The notes beneath the pieces were generated by a model, which had not been told where the DNA came from, searched no databases, and saw only the letters and a list, made by a program, of their open reading frames with translations. A stretch of 64,000 bases of DNA, taken from contig NZ_JFHN01000045.1 of assembly GCF_000590885.1 (NCBI RefSeq), forward strand, positions 1 to 64,000, written 5' to 3'. Each line of letters starts with the position of its first letter. Positions within the stretch are counted from its first letter, which is position 1. This stretch comes from Erwinia mallotivora. Lineage in GTDB: Bacteria > Pseudomonadota > Gammaproteobacteria > Enterobacterales > Enterobacteriaceae. Positions 32,240 through 42,982 of the stretch are shown piece after piece. A program made the translations under genes and the position numbers.

Positions 32240-33367
32240 ATGCAAACGATGTCTCCTCTGGCGCTTTATCAAAAGACGCTGGAAAGTGGTGAATATCAAC
32301 CCGACGATGTTCAACATGCAGCGGTCAGCCGACTGGATAACATATACCAGAGCCTGACCCGCTTTACGCCTGTCGCCCCTTCTTCAGGAACAGGACTTTT
32401 TGGCAAATTAAATAAGCTGATTGGCAAAGGAAAAGAGCGAGAGCAGACGCCAGTTCGCGGCCTGTATATGTGGGGAGGCGTGGGGCGAGGCAAAACCTGG
32501 CTGATGGATATGTTTTTTCAGTCAATTCCTGGAGAGCGTAAGCAGCGGCTACACTTTCACCGCTTCATGTTACGTGTTCATCAGGAACTCACCGCATTAC
32601 AGGGTCAAAGCGACCCTCTGCAAATTGTGGCAGATCGTTTCAAAAGTGAAACCGATCTGCTGTGCTTCGATGAGTTTTTTGTTTCGGACATTACTGATGC
32701 GATGCTGCTTGGTACCTTGATGGAGGCGCTGTTTGCCAGAGGAATAACCCTGGTGGCCACCTCTAATATTCCACCAGATGAGCTGTATCGCAATGGTTTA
32801 CAGCGTGCACGTTTTTTGCCCGCCATAGCGCTAATCAAACAACATTGTGAGGTGATGAATGTCGATGCCGGGATTGATTACCGCTTACGCACTTTAACCT
32901 CGGCCCACTTATGGATGATGCCGCTGAACCAGACGACGTCGCAGGAAATGGAAAGGATGTTCACTGCCCTCAGTGGTAAGAAGCGCACCGACAAACCTCA
33001 GTTGGATATTAACCATCGCACGTTGCCCACGCTGGGCGTAGCCGATGGCGTAGTAGCGATGGACTTCAAAACCTTATGTGGTGAAGGCCGTAGTCAGCAT
33101 GACTACATTGAACTCTCCCGACGTTTCCATAGCGTACTGCTGTTTGATGTGCCGGTGATGATCTATAAAACTGAAGATCAGGCCAGACGTTTTCTGGCGT
33201 TAGTGGATGAGTTTTACGAACGGCATGTCAAGCTGGTGGTTTCTGCTGAGGCCTCGCTTTATGAAATTTATCAGGGGACAAAACTCAGGTTTGAATATCA
33301 GCGTTGTGTTTCGCGATTGCAGGAGATGCAGAGCGAAGAGTACCTGAAGTTGCCCCATTTACCCTGA
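32240..33367 (+). CDS. zapE: Cell division protein ZapE (AFG1-like ATPase)
   Basis: ATPase that binds FtsZ and aids Z-ring constriction under stress. 375 residues, as in E. coli. Walker A is WGGVGRGKTWLMD, Walker B is LLCFDEFFVSDI, and the sensor region is LVATSNIPPDELY. It is the AFG1/YhcM family. It is followed by the rplM leader. Confidence 0.95.
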   Translation: MQTMSPLALYQKTLESGEYQPDDVQHAAVSRLDNIYQSLTRFTPVAPSSGTGLFGKLNKLIGKGKEREQTPVRGLYMWGGVGRGKTWLMDMFFQSIPGERKQRLHFHRFMLRVHQELTALQGQSDPLQIVADRFKSETDLLCFDEFFVSDITDAMLLGTLMEALFARGITLVATSNIPPDELYRNGLQRARFLPAIALIKQHCEVMNVDAGIDYRLRTLTSAHLWMMPLNQTTSQEMERMFTALSGKKRTDKPQLDINHRTLPTLGVADGVVAMDFKTLCGEGRSQHDYIELSRRFHSVLLFDVPVMIYKTEDQARRFLALVDEFYERHVKLVVSAEASLYEIYQGTKLRFEYQRCVSRLQEMQSEEYLKLPHLP

Positions 33368-33611
33368 GATGAAAAAAACAGCGGATGGGGAAAGATTTTA
33401 TTGAAAAAAGGGGTCGCGCTTTGTGAGCGACTTCTCTATAATCTTGCGACCCCACGTTACAACAAAGGTTTCTTTCCTAAAACTCTTTGTGTTCCGGTAA
33501 CGCTATCCGAGGGGGTGGCTTACTGGTCAAGATGGTCGTGTGAGCCTCAACCGTTTATTCAAGCGTTTGGGTTTTCACCAACGTGTAACTAATATTTGGG
33601 TAAGCTTTTAG
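33368..33611 (+). promoter_or_regulatory. rplM-rpsI promoter and leader
   Basis: A perfect -10 hexamer TATAAT lies at 33437-33442, inside a stretch flanked by GGGGTCGC (33410-33417) and GCGACCCC (33446-33453). No good -35 is seen at 17 bases. About 160 bases of leader follow before rplM. In E. coli the operon is repressed by L13 acting on this mRNA leader; a similar target is plausible here but not shown. Confidence 0.55.
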
Positions 33612-34448
<837 letters not shown>

Positions 34449-34764
34449 TTTATACTGCTTCGGCAGCATCAATTATCGAAAAGCCCGGTGTCAGCACCGG
34501 GCTTTTTCTTTTCGGCTTCTGAGCAAGCCGTAAGATCACGACAACTCTGGCCATTTTCATGGCAAATCCTTATTCCTGCCCCCACAAGTTGTTTAAAATC
34601 TGGTAAACTGACTGTCACTTTGCGCCCGCATCGCAGGGCACTGATATGAGTCTGCCTGTGAAGATGGATTCGGGACTCGTCTCTGTTAATGGCTTTTATT
34701 AAGCACAACCGTCATCTCATGACGGGCTTGCGCAGTAATTTTCTGGATAAACTTGGAGGTTTAC
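34449..34764 (+). other. rpsI-sspA intergenic region
   Basis: 316 bases. The first part holds the rpsI terminator. The remainder should hold the sspA promoter, which I could not assign precisely. A TTGTTT (34589) and a TAAACT (34604) are visible, but only 9 bases apart. The region ends with TTGGAGG nine bases before sspA. Confidence 0.5.
34479..34507 (+). terminator. Rho-independent terminator of rplM-rpsI
   Basis: GCCCGGTG and CACCGGGC form a perfect 8-bp stem with a 4-base loop, flanked by four A before and five T after. It starts 30 bases past the rpsI stop. Confidence 0.92.
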
Positions 34765-35406
34765 ATGGCTGTCGCTGCCAACAAACGTTCGGTAATGACG
34801 CTGTTTTCTGGTCCGACTGACATTTTTAGCCATCAGGTGCGTATCGTCCTGGCGGAAAAAGGTGTCAGCGTAGAGATCGAGCAGGTAGAAATGGACAATC
34901 TGCCTCAGGATCTGATCGACCTCAATCCGTACCGTACTGTCCCGACGCTGGTTGATCGTGAACTGACGCTGTACGAATCTCGTATCATTATGGAATACCT
35001 CGATGAGCGTTTTCCGCATCCCCCACTGATGCCTGTCTATCCGGTTGCCCGTGGGGAAAGTCGTTTAATGATGCACCGTGTTGAGCAGGACTGGTACAGC
35101 CTGATGCGTAAAGTTGAAAATGGCAACGATCAGGAAGCAGAAGTTGCACGGAAACAGCTTCGGGAAGAGCTGCTGGCGATAGCGCCACTGTTCTCACGTA
35201 CTCCGTTCTTTATGAGTGAAGAGTTTAGCCTCGTGGACTGCTACCTTGCTCCTTTGCTCTGGCGTTTGCCACAGTTGGGTATCGAACTGATCGGTGCGGG
35301 TTCGAAAGAGCTTAAAGGGTATATGACACGTGTCTTTGAGCGTGATTCCTTCCTGGCTTCCCTGACTGAAGCGGAACGTGAAATGCGCCTGCAAACGCGG
35401 GGCTGA
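34765..35406 (+). CDS. sspA: Stringent starvation protein A (RNA polymerase-associated)
   Basis: Binds RNA polymerase and supports stationary-phase acid tolerance by lowering H-NS levels in E. coli. In pathogens it affects virulence. 213 residues. It has a glutathione S-transferase fold without enzyme activity: thioredoxin-like N-terminal domain (TLFSGPTDIFSHQVRIVLAE) and all-helical C-terminal domain. The conserved surface patch PHPPLMPVYP is present. The ATG at 34765 follows GGAGG. sspB starts 5 bases after its stop. Confidence 0.97.
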   Translation: MAVAANKRSVMTLFSGPTDIFSHQVRIVLAEKGVSVEIEQVEMDNLPQDLIDLNPYRTVPTLVDRELTLYESRIIMEYLDERFPHPPLMPVYPVARGESRLMMHRVEQDWYSLMRKVENGNDQEAEVARKQLREELLAIAPLFSRTPFFMSEEFSLVDCYLAPLLWRLPQLGIELIGAGSKELKGYMTRVFERDSFLASLTEAEREMRLQTRG

Positions 35407-35411
35407 TTAAG

Positions 35412-35909
35412 ATGGAAATATCTGAACTTACTGCCCGCCGTCCTTATCTGCTCAGGGCGCTCTATGACTGGCTGCTGGACAATCAGCTGACACCTCACCT
35501 TGTGGTGGACATTAATTTGCCTGGTGTAATGGTGCCGCTGGAGTACGCGCGGGATGGTCAGATCGTATTAAATATCGCCCCGCGAGCCGTAGGCGATCTG
35601 CAACTGGGTAATGATGAAGTTACCTTCAATGCCCGTTTCGGTGGTGTGCCGCGTCAGGTTACTGTGCCTCTGGCTGCTGTTATGGCGATTTATGCCAGAG
35701 AAAATGGTGCAGGGACGATGTTCGAACCCGAGCCGGTCTATGAAAATGCCGGAGAAGAGTACCCATCCTCACAGGCGGATGGATCAACAGAGTCGATGAT
35801 GTCGGTGATTGACGGTGATCGTCCCGATGACAGCGAGCCTGATGATGATGGTCCCGACGACGAGCCTCCACCACGTGGTGGACGTCCGGCACTGCGTGTT
35901 GTGAAATAG
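35412..35909 (+). CDS. sspB: ClpXP adaptor SspB
   Basis: Delivers ssrA-tagged proteins and N-RseA to ClpXP. 165 residues. The folded substrate-binding domain occupies about 1-110 (PYLLRALYDWLLDNQLTPHL at the start). A long acidic linker follows (DGDRPDDSEPDDDGPDDE), and the C-terminal ClpX-binding motif is GGRPALRVVK. It is co-transcribed with sspA. The next gene, gltD, is convergent; the nan and dcuD genes found beside sspB in K-12 are absent. Confidence 0.97.
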   Translation: MEISELTARRPYLLRALYDWLLDNQLTPHLVVDINLPGVMVPLEYARDGQIVLNIAPRAVGDLQLGNDEVTFNARFGGVPRQVTVPLAAVMAIYARENGAGTMFEPEPVYENAGEEYPSSQADGSTESMMSVIDGDRPDDSEPDDDGPDDEPPPRGGRPALRVVK

Positions 35910-35942
35910 CATTGCCAACCGGTCGCGACGTTTTTTCCGGCT

Positions 35943-35974
35943 AAAAAAAGCTCCGTAATATACGGAGCTTTTTT
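35943..35974. terminator. Bidirectional terminator between sspB and gltD
   Basis: AGCTCCGTA and TACGGAGCT form a 9-bp stem with a 3-base loop. Six A precede the stem and five T follow it, so it fits termination of both sspAB (plus) and gltBD (minus). Confidence 0.9.
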
Positions 35975-35999
35975 ATGCTCAATAACCCCTGATTCTCTT

Positions 36000-37427
<1,428 letters not shown>

Positions 37428-40400
37428 TTACTGCGCCTGCACCCGCAGCTCCGCTGCGGAACGACTACGGTGACCCAATAATGCCTTCACATCACTGGAC
37501 TTCGGTTTAACCAGTGCGAATTTAGACGACCAGGCAGGCCAGTTCGCCAGAATCTCTTCGCCACGGGATGAGCCGGTGTGGTGGACGTGTTCGGTGATCA
37601 GACCACGCAGATGCTCTTCGTGAATCGCCAGATCGTCAACACTCAGCACCTCAACCAGTTCCGGATTAACACGTTTGAGGAATTCACCGTCTTCATCAAG
37701 AACGTAAGCGAAACCACCGGTCATTCCGGCGCCAAAGTTAACGCCGGTTTTGCCCAGCACGCAGACAATACCGCCGGTCATATATTCACAACCGTTATCA
37801 CCGATACCTTCTACCACGGTAATCGCTCCGGAATTACGAACCGCGAAGCGTTCACCCGCACGGCCCGCAGCAAACAGCTTACCGCCGGTTGCTCCGTACA
37901 GGCAGGTGTTGCCAATAATTGTGGCTTCATGGCTACGGAAGGCCGATCCCACTGGAGGACGTACCGCCAGCATACCGCCTGCCATACCTTTGCCCACGTA
38001 GTCATTCGCATCACCAGTCAGCGTAAGCTCGACGCCACCCGCATTCCACACGCCAAAGCTTTGACCCGCTGTGCCACTGAAGTGAGCTTTAATCGGATCG
38101 GATGCCAGCCCCTGATCGCCGTGAAGGAGGGCAATAGCACCTGAAAGCGTCGCACCTACTGAGCGGTCGGTGTTGCGAATATCAAAGTAAAACGTCTTGC
38201 TTTGTTTCGCTTCCACAAACGGCATCGCCTGGTCCAGCAGTGCTTTGTTCAACACCGCCTGGTCAAATGGTGGGTTATTCTCGGTACAGTGCACGGTTTT
38301 ACCCGCCATCGGCTCTGCGGTTTTTAACAGCGCAGAGAGATCCAGACTCTGCTGCCGGGCGGTAAAGCCGTCCAGCTCGGTCAGCAGGTCGGTACGGCCA
38401 ATCAGGTCAACCAGGCGCTTCACGCCCAGTTCAGCCATGATCTCGCGGGTTTCACGGGCGATGAACTCAAAGTAGTTGGTCACGCGATAAGGCAGACCGT
38501 GGTAGTGGTTCTTACGCAGTTTTTCATCCTGAGTTGCGACCCCGGTTGCACAGTTGTTCAGATGACAAATACGCAGATATTTGCAACCGAGCGCAACCAT
38601 CGGACCCGTACCAAAACCGAAACTTTCAGCACCAAGAATGGCGGCTTTAATAATGTCGCGTCCGGTTTTCAGGCCGCCGTCTACCTGCAGACGAATCTTG
38701 TGACGCAGGCCATTAGCGACCAGTGCCTGCTGTGTTTCAACCAGACCGAGTTCCCACGGACAACCTGCATATTTGACCGAACTGAGTGGGCTGGCACCGG
38801 TGCCGCCGTCATAGCCAGCGATAGTAATCAGATCCGCATAGGCTTTTGCCACGCCCGTGGCAATGGTACCAACGCCTGGCTCGGAAACTAATTTGACCGA
38901 AATCATCGCCTTCGGATTGACCTGTTTAAGGTCAAAAATCAGCTGGGCCAGATCCTCAATCGAGTAGATATCATGATGTGGTGGCGGTGAAATTAGCGTT
39001 ACGCCGGGGACGGAATAGCGCAATTTAGCGATGTAAGGTGTCACTTTATCGCCTGGCAGCTGGCCACCTTCACCCGGTTTTGCCCCCTGAGCCACTTTAA
39101 TCTGGATCACGTCAGCATTGACCAGATAGGCTGGCGTCACGCCAAAACGACCAGAGGCAACCTGCTTGATGCGGGATACTTTATTTGTGCCGTAGCGGGC
39201 GGGATCTTCTCCGCCTTCTCCTGAGTTAGAGAAGCCTCCCAGGCCGTTCATCGCTTCGGCCAGAGATTCATGTGCTTCCGGACTGAGCGCACCAATCGAC
39301 ATGGCCGCAGTATCGAAACGCTTATACAGCTCGCTGGCTGGCTCAACATCATTAATGCTGATGGCATCGCCGGATGGCGTTACCGCCAGCAGATCGCGCA
39401 GGGCGGCGACCGGACGTTCGTTGACCAGCCGGGCGTACTGCTGATAGTCGCTGTACTCTCCGCTGTTCACCGCTTTTTGTAGTGTCCCCACCACATCCGG
39501 GTTGTAAGCATGATATTCACCGCCATGCACGTACTTCAGCAGACCGCCCTGATCCAGCGGTTTGCGCTGTAGCCACGCACGACGCGACAGATTGATCAGG
39601 TCCTGCTGGAAGTCAGCATAGTTAGCCCCGCCGATGCGGCTTACCACACCCTGGAAGCACAGGTCAGAGACGTCACGATGCAGGCCCACCGCTTCAAACA
39701 GTTTCGAGCAGCGATATGACGCGATGGTGGAAATCCCCATCTTCGACATGATTTTGTAGAGGCCTTTATTAATGCCGTTGCGATAATTCAACATCAGACT
39801 GCGATAATCTTTATTGATCACCCCACCATCCGCCATTTTCGCCAGTGATTCGTAGGCCAGATAAGGGTAGATGGCGGTCGCGCCAAAGCCGAGCAGTACG
39901 GCAAAATGATGAGGATCGCGGGCGCTTGCGGTTTCAACGATAATGTTGGCATCACAACGCAGGCTCTTATCGACCAGCCGGGTCTGAATGGCACCGACCA
40001 TCATGGGTGCCGGAACTGGCAGGCGCTGAGGGCTGATGGCACGATCCGATAGCACCAGCAACACGGTGCCATTACGTACCAGCTGTTCAGCCTGGTCGCA
40101 AAGCAACAGAATGGTCTCTTTCAACGAGGATTCGGTTGGATCAAAAGTACAGTCGAGCGTATCAGCACGATAAAATTCTTCTTCCTGCGTCGTCAGCTGC
40201 CTGAAATCTGAATAGAGCAGGATTGGCGATTTGAAGCTCAGTCGATGCGCCTGGCCTTCTGCCTCGCAGAACACGTTCATTTCACGGCCGATGCTGGTCG
40301 CCAGCGACATAACATGTGCTTCACGCAGCGGATCGATCGGTGGGTTAGTTACCTGAGCGAACTGCTGGCGGAAATAGTCATAGATTACGCGTGGACGGCT

Positions 40401-41885
40401 GGAAAGTACGGCGAAAGGCGTGTCGTCGCCCATTGAGCCTACGGCTTCCTGGCCATTCTCGCCAAGCACACGGATGATCGAGTCAAGTTCTTCGCTACTG
40501 TAGCCGAACTGCTTCTGGAAGGTTGCCAGCAGATCGTCATCCATTTCCCGGCTACCCATCTGATCGTCTGACAGATTTTCAAACGGTACCAGTCGACGGA
40601 CGTTTTTCTCCATCCACTCTTTGTAAGGGTGGCGACTTTTCAGATCGTTATCGGTTTCAGCTGAGTGCAGAATCCGGCCCGCACGAGTATCGATCACCAT
40701 CAGTTCGCCAGGACCGACACGGCCTTTTTCCATTACCTCATCGGGTTGATAGTCCCAGATGCCTACTTCGGAAGCACAGGTAATCAATTTGTCTTTAGTA
40801 ATGACATAACGTGCTGGACGCACGCCATTGCGATCAAGGTTACAGGCAGCATAGCGGCCGTCTGACATTACGATGCCCGCCGGGCCATCCCACGGCTCCA
40901 TGTGCATGGAGTTAAAGTCAAAGAAGTCACGCAGCTCCGGATCCATATCCGGATTGTTTTGCCATGCCGGTGGCACCAGCAGGCGCATGGCACGGATAAG
41001 ATCCATTCCGCCGCTCAGGAACAGCTCCAGCATGTTATCCATTGAGCTGGAGTCAGATCCGGTTTCATTAACGAACGGTGCCGCATCCTGCAAATCAGGG
41101 ATCAGCGGGGTGCGGAATTTGTAGGCTCGTGCTTTCGCCCACTGGCGGTTGCCGGCAATAGTGTTGATTTCACCGTTGTGTGCCATATAACGGAAGGGTT
41201 GTGCCAGCGGCCAGCGCGGTACGGTATTGGTAGAAAAACGCTGATGGAACAGACAAATGGCTGATTCCAGACGAAGATCGGCCAGATCCAGGTAAAAGCG
41301 CGGCAGATCCGCCGGCATACACAGACCTTTATAAATGTTCACCTGATTCGAAAAGCTGCAAACATAAAACTCTTTATCTTCAATGCGTTTTTCAATACGG
41401 CGACGTGCTATATACAGGCGGCGTTCCATATCACGGGGACGCCAGCCTGCCGGAGCATTGATAAAAAGTTGTTCAATGCGTGGCATTGAGGAGAGGGCGA
41501 TTTCACCCAGCACATCCTGATTGATGGGAACTTCACGCCAGCCAACCACGGACAGGGTTTCACGCAATACTTCTTCTTCAACAATGCGGCGGCTTTCACG
41601 GGCCAGTGCGTCATCCCGATTGAGGAACAACATTCCCACCGCATAATTTTTCGCCAGCCGCCAGCCGCGCTCTTGTGCAACTACGCGGAAAAAACGGTCG
41701 GGTTTTTGTAATAAAAGCCCGCAGCCGTCACCGGTCTTGCCGTCAGCAAGGATTGCGCCACGGTGCTGCATTCGGGCCAGTGCGTGGATGGCGGTACGCA
41801 CCACTTTGTGGCTGGGTTCGCCTTCTATGTGGGCGATCAGGCCGAAACCACAGTTATCCTTTTCAAGGGATTTATCGTACAACAT
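37428..41885 (-). CDS. gltB: Glutamate synthase (NADPH) large subunit
   Basis: Class II glutaminase plus FMN synthase that assimilates ammonium with GltD. 1485 residues (E. coli 1486). An 11-residue propeptide precedes the nucleophile C12 (EKDNCGFGLIAH). The amidotransferase domain is about 12-430, followed by the FMN/3Fe-4S synthase domain with CKYLRICHLNNC, and a C-terminal beta-helix of GxxGxG repeats (MAGGMLAVRPP, MTGGFAYVLD). GGAGG lies 9 bases before the ATG. A perfect ARG box about 570 bases upstream suggests ArgR input. Confidence 0.98.
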   Translation of the reverse strand: MLYDKSLEKDNCGFGLIAHIEGEPSHKVVRTAIHALARMQHRGAILADGKTGDGCGLLLQKPDRFFRVVAQERGWRLAKNYAVGMLFLNRDDALARESRRIVEEEVLRETLSVVGWREVPINQDVLGEIALSSMPRIEQLFINAPAGWRPRDMERRLYIARRRIEKRIEDKEFYVCSFSNQVNIYKGLCMPADLPRFYLDLADLRLESAICLFHQRFSTNTVPRWPLAQPFRYMAHNGEINTIAGNRQWAKARAYKFRTPLIPDLQDAAPFVNETGSDSSSMDNMLELFLSGGMDLIRAMRLLVPPAWQNNPDMDPELRDFFDFNSMHMEPWDGPAGIVMSDGRYAACNLDRNGVRPARYVITKDKLITCASEVGIWDYQPDEVMEKGRVGPGELMVIDTRAGRILHSAETDNDLKSRHPYKEWMEKNVRRLVPFENLSDDQMGSREMDDDLLATFQKQFGYSSEELDSIIRVLGENGQEAVGSMGDDTPFAVLSSRPRVIYDYFRQQFAQVTNPPIDPLREAHVMSLATSIGREMNVFCEAEGQAHRLSFKSPILLYSDFRQLTTQEEEFYRADTLDCTFDPTESSLKETILLLCDQAEQLVRNGTVLLVLSDRAISPQRLPVPAPMMVGAIQTRLVDKSLRCDANIIVETASARDPHHFAVLLGFGATAIYPYLAYESLAKMADGGVINKDYRSLMLNYRNGINKGLYKIMSKMGISTIASYRCSKLFEAVGLHRDVSDLCFQGVVSRIGGANYADFQQDLINLSRRAWLQRKPLDQGGLLKYVHGGEYHAYNPDVVGTLQKAVNSGEYSDYQQYARLVNERPVAALRDLLAVTPSGDAISINDVEPASELYKRFDTAAMSIGALSPEAHESLAEAMNGLGGFSNSGEGGEDPARYGTNKVSRIKQVASGRFGVTPAYLVNADVIQIKVAQGAKPGEGGQLPGDKVTPYIAKLRYSVPGVTLISPPPHHDIYSIEDLAQLIFDLKQVNPKAMISVKLVSEPGVGTIATGVAKAYADLITIAGYDGGTGASPLSSVKYAGCPWELGLVETQQALVANGLRHKIRLQVDGGLKTGRDIIKAAILGAESFGFGTGPMVALGCKYLRICHLNNCATGVATQDEKLRKNHYHGLPYRVTNYFEFIARETREIMAELGVKRLVDLIGRTDLLTELDGFTARQQSLDLSALLKTAEPMAGKTVHCTENNPPFDQAVLNKALLDQAMPFVEAKQSKTFYFDIRNTDRSVGATLSGAIALLHGDQGLASDPIKAHFSGTAGQSFGVWNAGGVELTLTGDANDYVGKGMAGGMLAVRPPVGSAFRSHEATIIGNTCLYGATGGKLFAAGRAGERFAVRNSGAITVVEGIGDNGCEYMTGGIVCVLGKTGVNFGAGMTGGFAYVLDEDGEFLKRVNPELVEVLSVDDLAIHEEHLRGLITEHVHHTGSSRGEEILANWPAWSSKFALVKPKSSDVKALLGHRSRSAAELRVQAQ

Positions 41886-42982
41886 ATCAGTGAACCTCCC
41901 CAGGCTCTGGGAGATCCCCTGCTCCGACGAAGGACAGGCGCAGTAAGGGCATAGCGACAGGTTTTGAGCTTACTGCTCACCTATTATGTCGCCCTCACGT
42001 CTGGCCGTTAGCATCGGTGTCACAAGCGTTGAGAACTTGCTACAGAGGGAATCTCAATAACTGCATAAATATGACGGGTGGAACACCCATCCAGAAAGCT
42101 TCCAGCGGATTTCCAACTTATCGGGAAAGCGTACTCAGGTCAAATAGCATTCCTGAGGAGGCTTTTCTGTGCTTGTTATCGTTTATCTATATGATTAATA
42201 GGGTTTTAGTGGCACTTTTTCTTACTGTTACCCTGCCGGGGTGGGCTGGGAAACTGTGAGCTGTCTCACTGTAGTGCAGGCGACAAATCTCTGCACCATG
42301 CTGGTGCCGGGGATATTGATAGCATAATACTCTGTAAAGGGTATCTTAAGCGCTGAAATAAACTGTTTTTTAGCAGTTGTCTCATTTGAATCGCAGTGGC
42401 TTGCATTATTAGTAAAATTAATCACCCTGAATATGGTTTTAATTTCATTTTTTATGAATTTTTATTCATTTCAATTGCATTGAGCGACAATTGCCATAAT
42501 GTTTATCGTTATGAAAAACCTGAAGCAGGAAAGAATTCGTGCCAATACAATCACAGCGCTGGTTATGCAGTGACTGAATATTATCCTCTGCTGGTTTTGC
42601 TTAATCTGTACAGCAGAAAGTCTGCTGAGAGCCAGTTGCATGGTATCAACCGTCATCGCTTAATGAATTAAGGCGTGGTGCGGCTTCAATGATTAACAGG
42701 GCAAAAAGAGCAGCCTGTAGTTTTCTGCTGATAATCCTGGTTGCAGACACTATTTAACAGCACTTTCGGCTGTTGGTACGGAAAAGGACTACTCCCTTAT
42801 TTTTCGGGCTGCCTTCGCTCACTATCCCCGGACTGATATTTCCAGCAGGCGGTTGTCTGCTTAATCACTAATTGTCTGTTGTCTCTGCACTATTCCAGTG
42901 CGTAACAACGCTGTAACTGCCCGCGTTGGTCTTCAGCGCTTTTACGGTATGATTAAATTTACCGGTCTGGAAGGAATTTTTT
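41886..42982. other. gltB-arcB divergent spacer, yhcC absent
   Basis: 1097 bases. In K-12 the radical-SAM gene yhcC lies here, upstream of arcB. None of its translated motifs is seen in any frame, and no other ORF is convincing. The left part must hold the long gltB leader and its promoter. The middle (about 42400-42500) is very AT-rich and contains the ARG-box pair. The right part ends with AAGGA just before arcB. Confidence 0.6.
42434..42468 (-). promoter_or_regulatory. ARG-box pair upstream of gltB
   Basis: TGAATTTTTATTCA (42455-42468) matches the ArgR consensus TGAAT-N4-ATTCA at all ten informative bases. A weaker box, TGGTTTTAATTTCA (42434-42447, 7 of 10), is centred 21 bases away, the spacing of a tandem operator. 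In E. coli gltBDF is known to be under ArgR, Lrp, IHF and Crp. It is about 550-580 bases from gltB and 515-550 from arcB. Confidence 0.65.

Noticed and set aside
42396-42671. ORF of 91 residues in the gltB-arcB gap as a gene
   Set aside because: No recognisable family, no ribosome site, very AT-rich composition, and it overlaps the ARG-box region.
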